A DNA stretch of 64,000 nt from Clostridium muellerianum (GTDB taxonomy: Bacteria; Bacillota; Clostridia; Clostridiales; Clostridiaceae): assembly GCF_012926525.1 (NCBI RefSeq), contig NZ_JABBNI010000025.1, forward strand, positions 62,001-126,000, given 5' to 3'. Numbering within the stretch: the stretch's first letter is position 1; each line of letters starts with the position of its first letter. Below, in pieces: positions 18,701 to 27,626 of the stretch. Below the pieces are notes generated by a model. The model worked only from the letters and a program-made list of their open reading frames with translations. It ran no database searches and was not told where the DNA came from. The translations under genes were made by a program, and so were the position numbers.

Positions 18701-19160
18701 TCAAACTCCTTACTACAGAACTTGTTATAACACTTTGAAGTTCCTTTGCTATATCATTTACTAAAGATGGAATTTCATATTTACCTCCTGCAGTATATAT
18801 AGCTAAATTTGTAAGTCCAAAACGTGAAAGTATTGGACCTGTAGATGTATCCACATACTGTATTCTTTTTATCGGAATTACTACAGTTTCTATTACAAAT
18901 ACTCCATATTTAAGTACTACCTTGTCCTTTTCCATATAATAAGACCAATTTTTGTACTCCACTTTAGGAAAAATTAATGCACTAATAAAACTTAATACTA
19001 TAACTGCAATAAAAATACCACTTACAATGTTTTTAAATTTAAAATGAGGTAAAAACTTTAAAAATGCTATAAAGATTAAAGTTATTACAACTACCCAAAT
19101 AAACTCTTTGATTCTAAAAACCTTAACAGCGTCCCTTGAAATCTTATGTTCCTGTTCCAT
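18684..19160 (-). CDS. ydbS: Membrane protein with one bacterial PH domain, YdbS-like
   Basis: The 158-residue protein has two membrane helices (about residues 20-38 and 45-65) followed by one bPH2 domain containing YGVFVIETVVIPIKRIQYVD and LAIYTAGGKYEIPSL. It is the first gene of a two-gene unit with ydbT. Such pairs are widespread in Firmicutes. Confidence 0.85.
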   Translation of the reverse strand: MEQEHKISRDAVKVFRIKEFIWVVVITLIFIAFLKFLPHFKFKNIVSGIFIAVIVLSFISALIFPKVEYKNWSYYMEKDKVVLKYGVFVIETVVIPIKRIQYVDTSTGPILSRFGLTNLAIYTAGGKYEIPSLVNDIAKELQSVITSSVVRSLNEDEV

Positions 19161-19335
19161 ATTTTCCTCCCTTAATTACTAAATATCATTATATATAAAA
19201 TATTATCATATAATACAGTATTAAACAACTCATTCATTGAATTGTTTTTATTTCTATTTCATTTTTATTATATATTGCTTTTCATTGATTAAAATAAACT
19301 TAATAAACTCTTTATATTTTCAAATTATAAAAATA
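19161..19335. other. AT-rich region upstream of ydbS
   Basis: This short region between ydbS and element B3 should carry the ydbS promoter. It is very AT-rich, and no single promoter choice stands out. Confidence 0.4.
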
Positions 19336-19620
19336 TTGCGAAGCAAAGTGCAGTGAAAGTTTTGATTTTAACTTTTACTACGTGATATAGGATAAGCGTT
19401 TACTCACTGCTAAATGTTTTCAATTAGTCTAAAGCTCAAAGTTAATGAAAACCTAAGAACTTTGCCAAACTCGGTTCCCTCAAACAAGCCTAAAGTTCTA
19501 AGGCTTTCATTAACTTCTCGCTAAGACTAATAAGAAAACAATTTAGCTAATGTGAGTAAACGCTTATCCTCTATCCCTACGTAAAAGTTAAAATCAAAAC
19601 TAGTAACTTCAGTTGTACAT
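19336..19620. repeat. Palindromic element B3 (family B)
   Basis: This is a reverse-oriented copy of B1, with arms GTGAAAGTTTTGATTTTAAC and GTTAAAATCAAAACTAG, inner arms GCGTTTACTCAC and GTGAGTAAACGC, and apical core complementary to GTTTGAGGGAACCGAGTTTG. Together with the linker and A2 it forms an inverted second copy of the whole 1622-2543 composite, about 17 kb away. Confidence 0.85.
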
Positions 19621-19907
19621 ATCAATATTGATAATTTTATAATTTAGCTCTTAAAAATTCAGGCGGAAGCCTTCAGGATAGACACATAAATCAAAAAATA
19701 TTCATTTTAGTATAATATAATTGTGAAAATTGAAAAGAATCAAACAAAGCACTATATAACACACACATTTAAAACTGGAAATAAACCTACTACTTACAGG
19801 CTACGGCCTTAAGTTGTAATTAGAATAACTAACTTAAAATATATAAATGAAAAATAATTATTATGAAAGCTACGCTTCTAATATAATAGGGATAATAGAG
19901 TATATAT
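19621..19907. repeat. Linker of the second A-B composite
   Basis: This is an inverted match to 1974-2257, with small insertions and deletions. Matching tracts include ATAATTTTATAATTTAGCTC, AAGAATCAAACAAAGCACTA and AGAATAACTAACTTAAAATA. No coding frame of note. Confidence 0.72.
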
Positions 19908-20200
19908 GTAGACTGAAGTAAGAAGAAACGTTAAGCTGTATGAAGGCTGATATATGTTGTGCAGGAACATTCGAGCAAATTTTAGAAGTTCTAATGCTTG
20001 AGATATTGAAAAATGCCGTAATTTTTGCCAGGACGGCAAAAGCTCCGAAAGTGACAGGAGGTCACATTTGAGGAGGTAGGCATTTTTTAATATCTCAGGC
20101 ATTAGAACTTCTTAAATGAAGCGAGTGTTCCTGCACAACATATATCAGCCGAAATACAGCTTAACGTTTCTTCGGTTACTTGCGTCGCATTATGTTTATT
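19908..20200 (+). repeat. Palindromic element A2 (family A, without F insert)
   Basis: This is the cleanest family A copy. Nested arms run GTTAAGCTGTAT, GCTGATATATGTTGTGCAGG, AGAAGTTCTAATGC and GATATTGAAAAATGCC, each with its complement on the right. The apex is CCGTAA, hairpin TTGCC-AGGAC-GGCAA, CTCC, GAAAG, hairpin GTGAC-AGGAG-GTCAC, TTTGA, GGAG. An asymmetric internal loop (TTCGAGCAAATTT against AATGAAGCGAG) is shared with the other copies. It ends about 20 bases beyond the stop of the MutS-like gene. Confidence 0.88.
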
Positions 20201-20221
20201 TTGCAAAAAAGAAGCATAAAT

Positions 20222-21904
20222 TTATTCTGCCTCCCAAATACCATCTTTTAAAAATGTATTTGCTTTTCGTTGTGCTTTTTCAACAATATCATCGCTGTAT
20301 CCTAGGATTCCCAAAAGCTTTATAGCATTTTGCGTAGTTGATCTTCCTTCATGTATTTTATAATCAAAAGTTATTTGGTTATCTATAATATTTTCTTGAA
20401 AATGATAGTTAGAAAAATATTTTTCTAATATATGAGTAAGTTCTACATCATGAGTTGCAGCAATACAAACACAGTTATTTAATGTTAAATATTTTAAAAC
20501 CTGTGAAGATGCTGATATTCTTTCTACAGTATTAGTTCCTCTTAAAATTTCATCTACAAAACATATAGTTGGTATATCTTCATTTAAACTATCAATAATT
20601 CGTTTTAAAGATTTAGTCTCTGCAATATAATAGCTTTCATTATTAAATATATTATCCTTTAATGCCATAGAAGTATATATTTTAAAGTAACAGCATTTAA
20701 ATTCCTTAGCCAAACAAGTATATATGGTTTGTGCAAAAATAATGTTTATAGCTAAAGTCTTTAAAAAAGTGGATTTTCCTGAAGCATTAGATCCTGTAAT
20801 TAAAATTGAATCTGGCATTTCTATAGAATTGGATACGGCATCTTTCATAAGAGGATGCTTTATGTCTTTAAAAACATTAACCTGTTCCATCTTCTTACTG
20901 CATTTAGTTAATTCAGGAGTAACATATTCTTTAATTCTTTCTCTGTAAGATGCAATGGCTATACAACTATCTATAACACCTATAATTCCAAATATAGTTT
21001 TAAATTCTTTGCTTTTTTCTACAAGCATATTTGACATCTTTTCATAGTTTATTAAATCTGTAAGAAAGATTATGCTTACATATTCCATTAATAATCCCAT
21101 ATCTGTAGCATTATTACTTGAATTGAACGATGCCTTCCTAATAGATCTCATTGACTTAAGAGCTTCCTTTAATTTTTCATTATAATCTCTTAATTCCTCT
21201 ATTTCTTCTTTAGAAATTAATTCTGCTTGTTTAACTATTCTAACTATATATTTAAAAGCTTCTAGTTTGAACTTAATTTTCTTTTCTTCACTATAATATA
21301 TAAACATGTTTAGAGCTACAGCTATAAACATTAAACTAAGCCCCATGTGAGGACTTATAAATACAATAGCTAGTGTTATAATAGGTAAAAAAGCTAAGGT
21401 TCTATAATAAATTAAAGAAGATTCCCTTTTTTTCTCTTTATTATAAAAATAATCTGATATAAGACAACTTCTTTTTTTACCTAATTTAGCAAGTATATAT
21501 TGTATTTTCTTTCTTTCATTACTATTACTTTGAAAAAACCTTATTAACTTATCTCTTAATTTAAGCTCTTTTTCATCATATAAGGGTTCCCTTAACATAT
21601 TATATAAACATTGTTCACCAGGGCTACTTTCAGTAGAATTTATTTTTTTAAATATGCTGTCCATATTCAAATCATTCCAGGTGATTTCATCAATAAAAAA
21701 TCTTTCTTTTTCATCTTCTTTTCTGTTATTAAAGTATTCAGAAACAGTTTTTAAATCATCTTCACTATATTTTCTTTCTATATCCTTTCCCCATTCATCT
21801 TCTATTCTACGTTTAATTTCTCTATCATCTTTTAAACTAGACCCAAAAGTAATTATAGCGCCTATAGCTATAATTACTAGTATATACCCTATAATAGCTG
21901 CCAT
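20222..21904 (-). CDS. MutS-family ATPase with membrane segments
   Basis: The 560-residue protein has an N-terminal hydrophobic helix (residues 4-22), two more near 170-205, and a C-terminal MutS-type ATPase domain: Walker A ITGSNASGKST near residue 370, Walker B ICFVDEILRGTNTVERI and the late motif AATHDVELT. It lacks the mismatch-recognition domain I and the long core of true MutS, and the membrane helices argue against mismatch repair. This is a common but uncharacterised class of membrane MutS-like ATPases. It stands alone between element A2 and a stem-loop. Confidence 0.85.
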   Translation of the reverse strand: MAAIIGYILVIIAIGAIITFGSSLKDDREIKRRIEDEWGKDIERKYSEDDLKTVSEYFNNRKEDEKERFFIDEITWNDLNMDSIFKKINSTESSPGEQCLYNMLREPLYDEKELKLRDKLIRFFQSNSNERKKIQYILAKLGKKRSCLISDYFYNKEKKRESSLIYYRTLAFLPIITLAIVFISPHMGLSLMFIAVALNMFIYYSEEKKIKFKLEAFKYIVRIVKQAELISKEEIEELRDYNEKLKEALKSMRSIRKASFNSSNNATDMGLLMEYVSIIFLTDLINYEKMSNMLVEKSKEFKTIFGIIGVIDSCIAIASYRERIKEYVTPELTKCSKKMEQVNVFKDIKHPLMKDAVSNSIEMPDSILITGSNASGKSTFLKTLAINIIFAQTIYTCLAKEFKCCYFKIYTSMALKDNIFNNESYYIAETKSLKRIIDSLNEDIPTICFVDEILRGTNTVERISASSQVLKYLTLNNCVCIAATHDVELTHILEKYFSNYHFQENIIDNQITFDYKIHEGRSTTQNAIKLLGILGYSDDIVEKAQRKANTFLKDGIWEAE

Positions 21905-21983
21905 TATTTTTCCTCCATCTTAAAAATATCCTCATAAGCAAGTTCTTACTTGTAAGGACTGAATAAATATCTTTAAAATTAAA

Positions 21984-22056
21984 CTAACAATCACATGAGC
22001 TCCTTTGCCAAAGCTCCAAAAATCTTTTAGGCATTTAAACTCCTTATGATTGTTAG
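21984..22056 (-). terminator. Stem-loop downstream of cheV
   Basis: CTAACAATCA and TGATTGTTAG close a 73-base hairpin whose interior carries AGCTCC/GGAGCT-like pairs. It starts 30 bases after the cheV stop. The following T tract on the minus strand is weak (TTTAATTTT), so it may be a poor terminator or a structural element. Confidence 0.55.
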
Positions 22057-22085
22057 CTATATTTGTTTCATTTAATTATAATTCT

Positions 22086-22994
22086 CTATTTAACTTTGAC
22101 ACGTTCTATATACTCATCTATTACTTTTACTAATTCTCCTATTTCCGGTTTGCTTAATTGTGCATCTGCACCTACAGATTCTCCTTTGTGTTTTAACTCA
22201 GATGTTATTAATGAAGAGAATATTGCAACTGGTAGTCTTTTCAAAATAGGATGTTCTTTAATTTTTCTTGTAAGAGTATGTCCATCCATCTGCGGCATTT
22301 CAATATCTGTAATTAGCATTTGAACATCCTCTACAAAATTCTCACCCTTTTCTTCTACTAAATTTGTCAGGTAATCTAATGCTTGTTTACCATCATCAAA
22401 TAATATTAAATTTTTAAAGCCAGCCTTTAAAAGTGTATCTTTCAACAATTTTCTTATTAACGCTGAATCGTCTGCTAAAATAAGTTTAGCATTAGATCTA
22501 TCTTTATAATCAACTTTCACAATTTTATCTTCACTTATACCTGTACTTGGGTTAATATCTGTAACTATTTTTTCAAAATCAAGCATTAGTATTATTTTAC
22601 TGTCCAGTACAATGTTTCCTATAACTAAAGAATTTGCAGATATATCATCTGGCTTTGTTATTTGTTCCCATCTAATACGGTGAACTCCTAAAATGTCATC
22701 AATATTAAAGCCTACTTTAACTTTATTAAATTCGCATATTATAACTTTACACTTTTTATCTATTTCACTTTGTTTTTCTAATATGTATTTTAAATTTACT
22801 AATGTTATTATTTCATCTCTACATAATATAAGTCCGCCTATTGCAGGATGTGATTGTGGTAGTTTGGTTAAATTATCTACTTCTAATACTTCTTTAACCT
22901 TTATAACATTAATTGCATAATGTTTATTATTTATTACAAATTCTAGTATTTCGACTTCTCCAGTACCACTTTCTAATAATATGTCTGTGTTCAT
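22086..22994 (-). CDS. cheV: Chemotaxis coupling protein CheV (CheW-REC)
   Basis: CheV couples receptors to CheA through a CheW-like domain and is tuned by phosphorylation of its receiver domain. The 302-residue protein has a CheW domain over residues 1-160 (ILEFVINNKHYAINVIKVKE; GNIVLDSKIILMLDFEKIV) and a REC domain over 170-300 with LADDSALIRK and the acceptor Asp in MLITDIEMPQMDG. The ribosome site GGAGAGAGGG precedes the ATG. It stands apart from the Wsp-like operon, so it may serve flagellar or another chemosensory array. Confidence 0.93.
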   Translation of the reverse strand: MNTDILLESGTGEVEILEFVINNKHYAINVIKVKEVLEVDNLTKLPQSHPAIGGLILCRDEIITLVNLKYILEKQSEIDKKCKVIICEFNKVKVGFNIDDILGVHRIRWEQITKPDDISANSLVIGNIVLDSKIILMLDFEKIVTDINPSTGISEDKIVKVDYKDRSNAKLILADDSALIRKLLKDTLLKAGFKNLILFDDGKQALDYLTNLVEEKGENFVEDVQMLITDIEMPQMDGHTLTRKIKEHPILKRLPVAIFSSLITSELKHKGESVGADAQLSKPEIGELVKVIDEYIERVKVK

Positions 22995-23139
22995 AATTTT
23001 ATCCCTCTCTCCATTTTAGTATTATTAAAAATTACAAAACAACTTTAGTTTTTATATTTTGTAAGTTATAGTAAGTAGTTTAAATATATAATCTCACATA
23101 ATAAGAACATATGCAATAACTAAACTTAAAATTTTACAC

Positions 23140-23457
23140 TTAATAAAAATCCACACCTTTAACACCGAATATTGGCTCCATAAAAGGCAGTTTTAACTTC
23201 CTATATATAGTTACATTTCCTTTTATTTTAAGTTCCTTTGATATAAATACTTTAGTATTTTCAAATTGAAAAACACTATAATTTTGTTTCTCAATTTCAT
23301 CTTCATAGTAAAGTTTCACATTTAGACTCCTAGCCTGAGTCTTAGTGCCATTTCATTCACATTCTATAGTCTTACTAATATTTTTTACAACAAAACATAA
23401 ATTTTTATCTTTAACATATTTTAAAGCTTTACTATCAATACTTAATTCAGTATCCAT
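23140..23457 (-). CDS. Candidate selenoprotein, HesB-like, with in-frame TGA (Sec35)
   Basis: The frame starts at an ATG with AAGGAG 9 bases upstream and runs 105 codons to TAA, interrupted only by TGA at codon 35 (complement 23353-23355). Protein-like sequence continues on both sides: MDTELSIDSKALKYVKDK and CFVVKNISKTIECE, then U, then NGTKTQARSLNVKLYYEDE and VFISKELKIKGNVTIYRK. The pattern resembles small HesB-fold proteins with a CC/CU redox motif; here it is C-E-U. A stem-loop AGACTC-AGGCTAG-GAGTCT follows, its loop starting 17 bases after the TGA and having G at position 2, as expected for a bacterial SECIS. The alternative is a nonsense-mutated pseudogene, but no other lesion is seen. 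It lies 27 bases downstream of the zinc-ribbon gene. Confidence 0.7.
23324..23342 (-). promoter_or_regulatory. Putative bSECIS hairpin for Sec insertion
   Basis: A 6-bp stem AGACTC/GAGTCT with a 7-base loop AGGCTAG lies 10 bases after the in-frame TGA; flanking CAC and GTG can add a lower stem. Distance and loop G fit the general bSECIS description, in which SelB binds a hairpin just downstream of UGA. Confidence 0.6.
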
Positions 23458-23483
23458 TTACTTTTACTCCTTACATATTGAAA

Positions 23484-24314
23484 TTAGTTAGTATAATCAC
23501 TTTCCTTATAATCCGAATCATATCCAGGAGATACCTTATTACCCTCTTGAATTAGTATAGTTTTAATATTATGTCTTTCTAAAGCTGAAAGCTGCTTCCC
23601 TTCACCAGTAAAACTCCTATCTTCCTTATACCAGGATTTTGATTTAAAATAACTTTTAAAAGGTTCTCCAAATACATATCCATGTCTAGCGAATATTTCA
23701 TTTCTAGCTAACTGAAGTTGTTTCTTGCTTAAACCTTTTAAATCATTTTTAGTTATAGGTTTTTTATTACTGTATGGAAGTATGTATTCATCTGAATTTG
23801 CATCTTTTTCTTCAGAGGATGTAGTATCATTTTTATCTGTCTTTTCCTCTGTTGACGCTTTTTTATCATCATAACTAGTTTGTTTATTTGAAGAATTTGA
23901 AATACTAGAAGCATTATTTTTACCTTTATTTAAAGTCATATAAGTAATTCCAAATCCAACCAAAAACACAAGTAGAATTGCTGCTGCCAATGCTTTGAAT
24001 TTTAATCCGCTGGATTTCAAATCATGAATTTTAAATTTGGGTTCATCATCCACTATATCATATTTGTAAGTGTTTGATTTTATATTTGTAGTATTATCGT
24101 CATAAATTCTTTTTTCTTTATCTTCTACATAATCACCTTTTTCTAGTACAGTATCTTCTTCTTTATTTTCTTTTTGCTCTATGGTATCCTTTATTATACA
24201 ATCTTCCATACTGCTATTTATATTGTCCTCTTCTATATTATGCTTTGCACCACAAGATGGACAGAATTTATCTTTATTACTTAGTTCATATCCACATTTT
24301 CTGCATTTACTCAC
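23484..24314 (-). CDS. Zinc-ribbon, single-pass membrane protein with YARHG domain
   Basis: The 276-residue protein starts with a zinc ribbon (CRKCGYELSNKDKFCPSCG), followed by an acidic low-complexity region, one membrane helix near residues 108-128, a Ser/Lys/Asp-rich linker, and a C-terminal YARHG domain (LARNEIFARHGYVF, then SWY). YARHG domains are extracellular and thought to bind cell-wall or peptide ligands. The start is GTG with AAGGTG 9 bases upstream. It lies downstream of the GTPase cluster, separated by element C3, and upstream of the candidate selenoprotein; whether it belongs to either unit is open. Confidence 0.8.
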   Translation of the reverse strand: MSKCRKCGYELSNKDKFCPSCGAKHNIEEDNINSSMEDCIIKDTIEQKENKEEDTVLEKGDYVEDKEKRIYDDNTTNIKSNTYKYDIVDDEPKFKIHDLKSSGLKFKALAAAILLVFLVGFGITYMTLNKGKNNASSISNSSNKQTSYDDKKASTEEKTDKNDTTSSEEKDANSDEYILPYSNKKPITKNDLKGLSKKQLQLARNEIFARHGYVFGEPFKSYFKSKSWYKEDRSFTGEGKQLSALERHNIKTILIQEGNKVSPGYDSDYKESDYTN

Positions 24315-24393
24315 TTAAAAATTCACCTTACTTTCTCATAATCCTTATATCTCTTTAGTAAAAACTTCATGACACAAAACTTTAAATTTTACT

Positions 24394-24554
24394 TAGGCAT
24401 TTGAAAGAAAATAATAAGTCCAGATGCGAAGGATATTTTGCGTCAGGCAAGGAGGCAGGTTCCGCAGATAGTTCAATATCTAAGGGTTCTGCTGACGCCG
24501 CATGACACAAAATAGACTAGTAGATGGACTTATTATTTTTTTGAAGATGCCTTA
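24394..24554 (+). repeat. Palindromic element C3 (family C)
   Basis: This complete 161-bp copy runs from TAGGCATTTGAAAG to ATGCCTTA. The arms AATAATAAGTCCA and TGGACTTATTATT pair, and the core is CAAGGAGGCAGGTTCCGC, AGATAG, TATCT, GGGTTCTGCTGACGC. It is nearly identical to C4 at 55764. Its right terminus TTA is the complement of the TAA stop of the GAP1-N gene. Confidence 0.85.
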
Positions 24555-25661
24555 ACTACTTTTAAGCGCAGCTTTAATTTTATATATTAACATCTTTATA
24601 ATTTTTACAAGCCTATTTTCTTGTGCCTTATCATATTCTTTAAAACTATTATGCTGCTTTTTTTCATCTTTATTAGCATTTTTATTAAGTGGTTTTTTGA
24701 CACTGTTTCTTTCATTATCAACATTTAATATATCATCATACCTACGCAAATTTAACGATTCTTCAAGCTTATTATGATCTACTTTACTAAAAAAATCATT
24801 TAGAACTTGAACATTTTCCACATTGTTTATAGCAAAATCTATAAACAGATGTTTCTCTTTATCTATTCCATCAATATAAAATTCCTTATTTGGAATATCA
24901 AAAATATATCCTGCTTTTAACTCTGTATTAATTCTTTTTATGCTGCCTTTACATAAAAAAATTATATTTATTAAACTTTTACTTTTAGGAGCCTTCATAT
25001 ATGTTATAAAACCTATTTTTCTCCTCACTTTAAAGGGAAGAACCCTGTATAGATACTTCAAAATTTCCCTGGAAATATCTGCAATTAAATTATTGTCACA
25101 ATCAAGCACTATATAAATCTTTTTCCCATACTGTGCTGCATGAAAAGAAGCTTTAATAATATTTACAAATATCTCCTCATTTATAGAAGCTTTACTATAC
25201 ATTTCTTCTATAGAAGAATTACCACTTAAAAACTCAGCTTTTCTAATTTCCTTAACTTCTGGAATAACATGTCCCTCATTTATATCATAATTATTAATAA
25301 ACCCTTCAGAATATATTATTCTTTCCGGGTTCTTTATATAATCATCTTTTTCTTCTTCTGGAATTATGTAATTATGAGTAAAATATCTATTTCTTTCTCC
25401 TGTATAATCCCTTCCTACAAAAGCAGATTCACCAATTACCATACTACCTTCTTCTGTATTTACACAAAAAAGTGCTTTGGGATATTTGGACAAATCTTCT
25501 TCTCCTGCAAGACTAGCTGGAGCTTCATAAAAACATAAGTCATGTAAGGTATTTATTATAAATTCATCCTGCAAGTTGGCACTCTTTGCCACAGTATCAT
25601 ATCCTGGAGTTTTGCTAAATATACCTCTTCTATCTCTAGTATAAAAGTGCTGCTCAATCAT
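24552..25661 (-). CDS. GAP1 N-terminal-domain protein, short form
   Basis: The 369-residue protein matches the N-terminal region of GAP1 (GTPase-associated protein 1), with HFYTRDRRGIFSKTPGYDTVA at the start and GESAFVGRDYTGERNRYFTHNYI near residue 80; its larger paralogue in this cluster has YIGKDYSGRYGNYICHV at the same place. It also shares the segment after that, up to FKVRRKIGFITYMKAPKSKS, but lacks the long helical middle and C-terminal parts. A Lys-rich tail follows. It is 3 bases downstream of a zinc-ribbon GTPase. The stop codon is supplied by element C3. GAP1 proteins are predicted partners of GTPases; no activity is proven. Confidence 0.7.
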   Translation of the reverse strand: MIEQHFYTRDRRGIFSKTPGYDTVAKSANLQDEFIINTLHDLCFYEAPASLAGEEDLSKYPKALFCVNTEEGSMVIGESAFVGRDYTGERNRYFTHNYIIPEEEKDDYIKNPERIIYSEGFINNYDINEGHVIPEVKEIRKAEFLSGNSSIEEMYSKASINEEIFVNIIKASFHAAQYGKKIYIVLDCDNNLIADISREILKYLYRVLPFKVRRKIGFITYMKAPKSKSLINIIFLCKGSIKRINTELKAGYIFDIPNKEFYIDGIDKEKHLFIDFAINNVENVQVLNDFFSKVDHNKLEESLNLRRYDDILNVDNERNSVKKPLNKNANKDEKKQHNSFKEYDKAQENRLVKIIKMLIYKIKAALKSS

Positions 25662-25663
25662 AG

Positions 25664-26938
25664 TTAATCCCTTCTCCCATCTAAATAGTTCATCTCATAA
25701 AGCAGCCATAAAAAAGGTTCATCTACCCTTATATGCTCTATACCAACATTTTCATCTATTTTTAAATTTTGAGGATTACACCCTAAAGAAGATACTGCAA
25801 AATATCCTGTAGTTTTAAAGCAAGCATCCATGGCACCTTTAAAAGGAGCATCAGCTTTTCCTAGAAATTTCATAACTTCTCCATTTATATTTTCAAACTC
25901 ATTTAAATTAAAAAACTTTTCATGATTATAATTTCTAAAAATATTACTATTTTCACTTATGTATTCTTCATCTCTTAAATTTTTAAGCATATCACTTTTA
26001 GTTACCACCACTGCTGTAGGTATGCTTGTCTTTTCGTGAGATTGCTTTGATATAAAGTTTTCAAAGAAGTACACAATTATGTCTTTAGGTTCTTGATATT
26101 TTTCCGTGAAGTCTCCTTTAACTTCTTTATTCATAAGACTTATTTTTTTTCTTAAAGCTCTCATTTGAAGTGGGTCCACAAGAAATATTATTCCATCGGA
26201 ATTTTTTATATGTTCTCCATGTTTTTCTATATATCCTTTATCCGTCATTCCTTCTCCTGGTACATCATAAAAAATTAAAGTAAGAGGAGGAATCTTATCA
26301 TTTTTAAATTTCATATTTGCTATTAATGGTTCTACATGCTGTTTAGGTGTTGGATCCAGCATTATATTGTTATCAAAGATTTTTTCTTGATTTTCTCTTA
26401 TTTCATCATTGTATTCAGAACTTCCTGCAATAAGCGATGCATCTATTCTCTCGCAAGTATATTTTTCAAGCACATATAATAGTGCAGTCATATAAACAGA
26501 TTTACCTACCTGAGAAGCTCCAACTACTGAAATAACTTTTGAAGGCCCTCTACCAGCAGTTATAGGAAGCTCATTATGACAATAAGGACAAAGCCTTTCA
26601 TTGGTACTTATATCATATTTATCTTTAATCTCTATAAGAACTCCATCCACTTTTGTTTTACTTTTTTCTGGAATATCCTGAGTTTTAATTACTGAATTTA
26701 TTTCCGGCAAAGCTGATTTCCCAGTTTTTCTATTGTATTCATTTAATAATTCATCTACTGTCTTTTCATATTCAGGGTCTCCTTCTTCTGCATGAGAAGC
26801 CCTAAAAACTACCTGATCAGTTTTAAATTTCTTAAAACAGAAGGGGCATTTTATCATAAAAGGTCCCTTTTCATAAGTAGCTTTTTTATATTCATTTTTC
26901 TTTTTATTCTTTCCATGAAAAATTTGAAAAAGACCCAT
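25664..26938 (-). CDS. Zinc-ribbon P-loop GTPase, DO-GTPase-like
   Basis: The 424-residue protein has a split zinc ribbon (CPFC and CPYC), then a GTPase domain: Walker A VVGASQVGKSVY near residue 138, DxxG as FYDVPGEG near 224, and the G4-like motif VVTKSDML near 312 with G5-like SSLGCNP. The C-terminal DEPFLWLLYEMNYLDG is shared with the GTPase at 41717 (EDPFLWLLYKYKLI). I prefer ATG 26938, with AAAGGAG 9 bases upstream, over a GTG 8 codons earlier that overlaps the preceding stop but has no ribosome site. It is the middle gene of a beta-sandwich, GTPase, GAP1 triad. Confidence 0.82.
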   Translation of the reverse strand: MGLFQIFHGKNKKKNEYKKATYEKGPFMIKCPFCFKKFKTDQVVFRASHAEEGDPEYEKTVDELLNEYNRKTGKSALPEINSVIKTQDIPEKSKTKVDGVLIEIKDKYDISTNERLCPYCHNELPITAGRGPSKVISVVGASQVGKSVYMTALLYVLEKYTCERIDASLIAGSSEYNDEIRENQEKIFDNNIMLDPTPKQHVEPLIANMKFKNDKIPPLTLIFYDVPGEGMTDKGYIEKHGEHIKNSDGIIFLVDPLQMRALRKKISLMNKEVKGDFTEKYQEPKDIIVYFFENFISKQSHEKTSIPTAVVVTKSDMLKNLRDEEYISENSNIFRNYNHEKFFNLNEFENINGEVMKFLGKADAPFKGAMDACFKTTGYFAVSSLGCNPQNLKIDENVGIEHIRVDEPFLWLLYEMNYLDGRRD

Positions 26939-26958
26939 AAGTCTCAACTCCTTTAAAA

Positions 26959-27606
26959 TCACTGTTTCTTAAGATTATACATATTTCCATATTTCTCTGT
27001 ATTCTTTATAAATAATTTTAAAAATTCATTTTTACCTACTGTAATTTCTGGCATAATATTTGTACCAGCATAAATATCTTCAATGAATTCAAAACATATT
27101 CCATCTTCCTTGCTTAAAGGATAGGAACCTTGCTTTTTAACATAACACAATACATCTTTACTTAAATTTACTTCTGAATATATACATATTTGCAGTTTTT
27201 TCTCCTTTGAAAAGAAACTGCCAAAAGACCTTACTTCTTTTATTTCATAGCAGATTTTAGGAGTACCCGTAGTTACCAAAATTTCATTTTTACCATCATT
27301 TTGTTTTAAAAGTGTTATCTCATTTTCTTGTTCAATGGCAGGAAAAATAAAATATCTATACTGATTTATTTCTCTTATAGTTTCTACATAACCATTAAAC
27401 TCTTTAAACTCTTCTCTAGTATACATTTTAACACTTTTTTCATTAATATTATCTAATTGAAAATCTTCAAAAATGTCCATTTTTAGTATATAAACTATAT
27501 TAATGTCCTTTGGCCATCTCCATCTTATTGTAAGGCTTTTTTTATCCAAATTGTAGCTTAAATCTTGTATTTGTTGCTCTTTATTAGTAAATTCTATAAG
27601 CTTCAT
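26959..27606 (-). CDS. Beta-sandwich protein of the GTPase cluster (short form)
   Basis: This 215-residue protein has no recognised family, but it aligns with the C-terminal two-thirds of the 42913 gene product: SLTIRWRWPKDINIVYILKM against LSLEWGWNEKIDKVLICYRM, and TPKICYEIKEVRSFGSFFSK against EPVEIFYEIKIKKSLFGKVK. Alternating hydrophobic residues suggest two fibronectin-like beta-sandwich domains. No signal peptide or membrane helix. It ends within a few bases of the downstream GTPase and starts 20 bases after the vWA gene, so it is in the same operon. Confidence 0.65.
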   Translation of the reverse strand: MKLIEFTNKEQQIQDLSYNLDKKSLTIRWRWPKDINIVYILKMDIFEDFQLDNINEKSVKMYTREEFKEFNGYVETIREINQYRYFIFPAIEQENEITLLKQNDGKNEILVTTGTPKICYEIKEVRSFGSFFSKEKKLQICIYSEVNLSKDVLCYVKKQGSYPLSKEDGICFEFIEDIYAGTNIMPEITVGKNEFLKLFIKNTEKYGNMYNLKKQ

Positions 27607-27626
27607 AAAAGCACCTCTTTTTAATT

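Noticed and set aside
19878-20325. Short open frames within element A2
   Set aside because: They are palindrome arms read as protein, with near-identical peptides from both arms.
23140-23457. Nonsense-mutated pseudogene as explanation of the in-frame TGA
   Set aside because: Kept as the alternative, but a lone TGA with no other lesion, a good ribosome site and a hairpin at SECIS distance favours selenocysteine.
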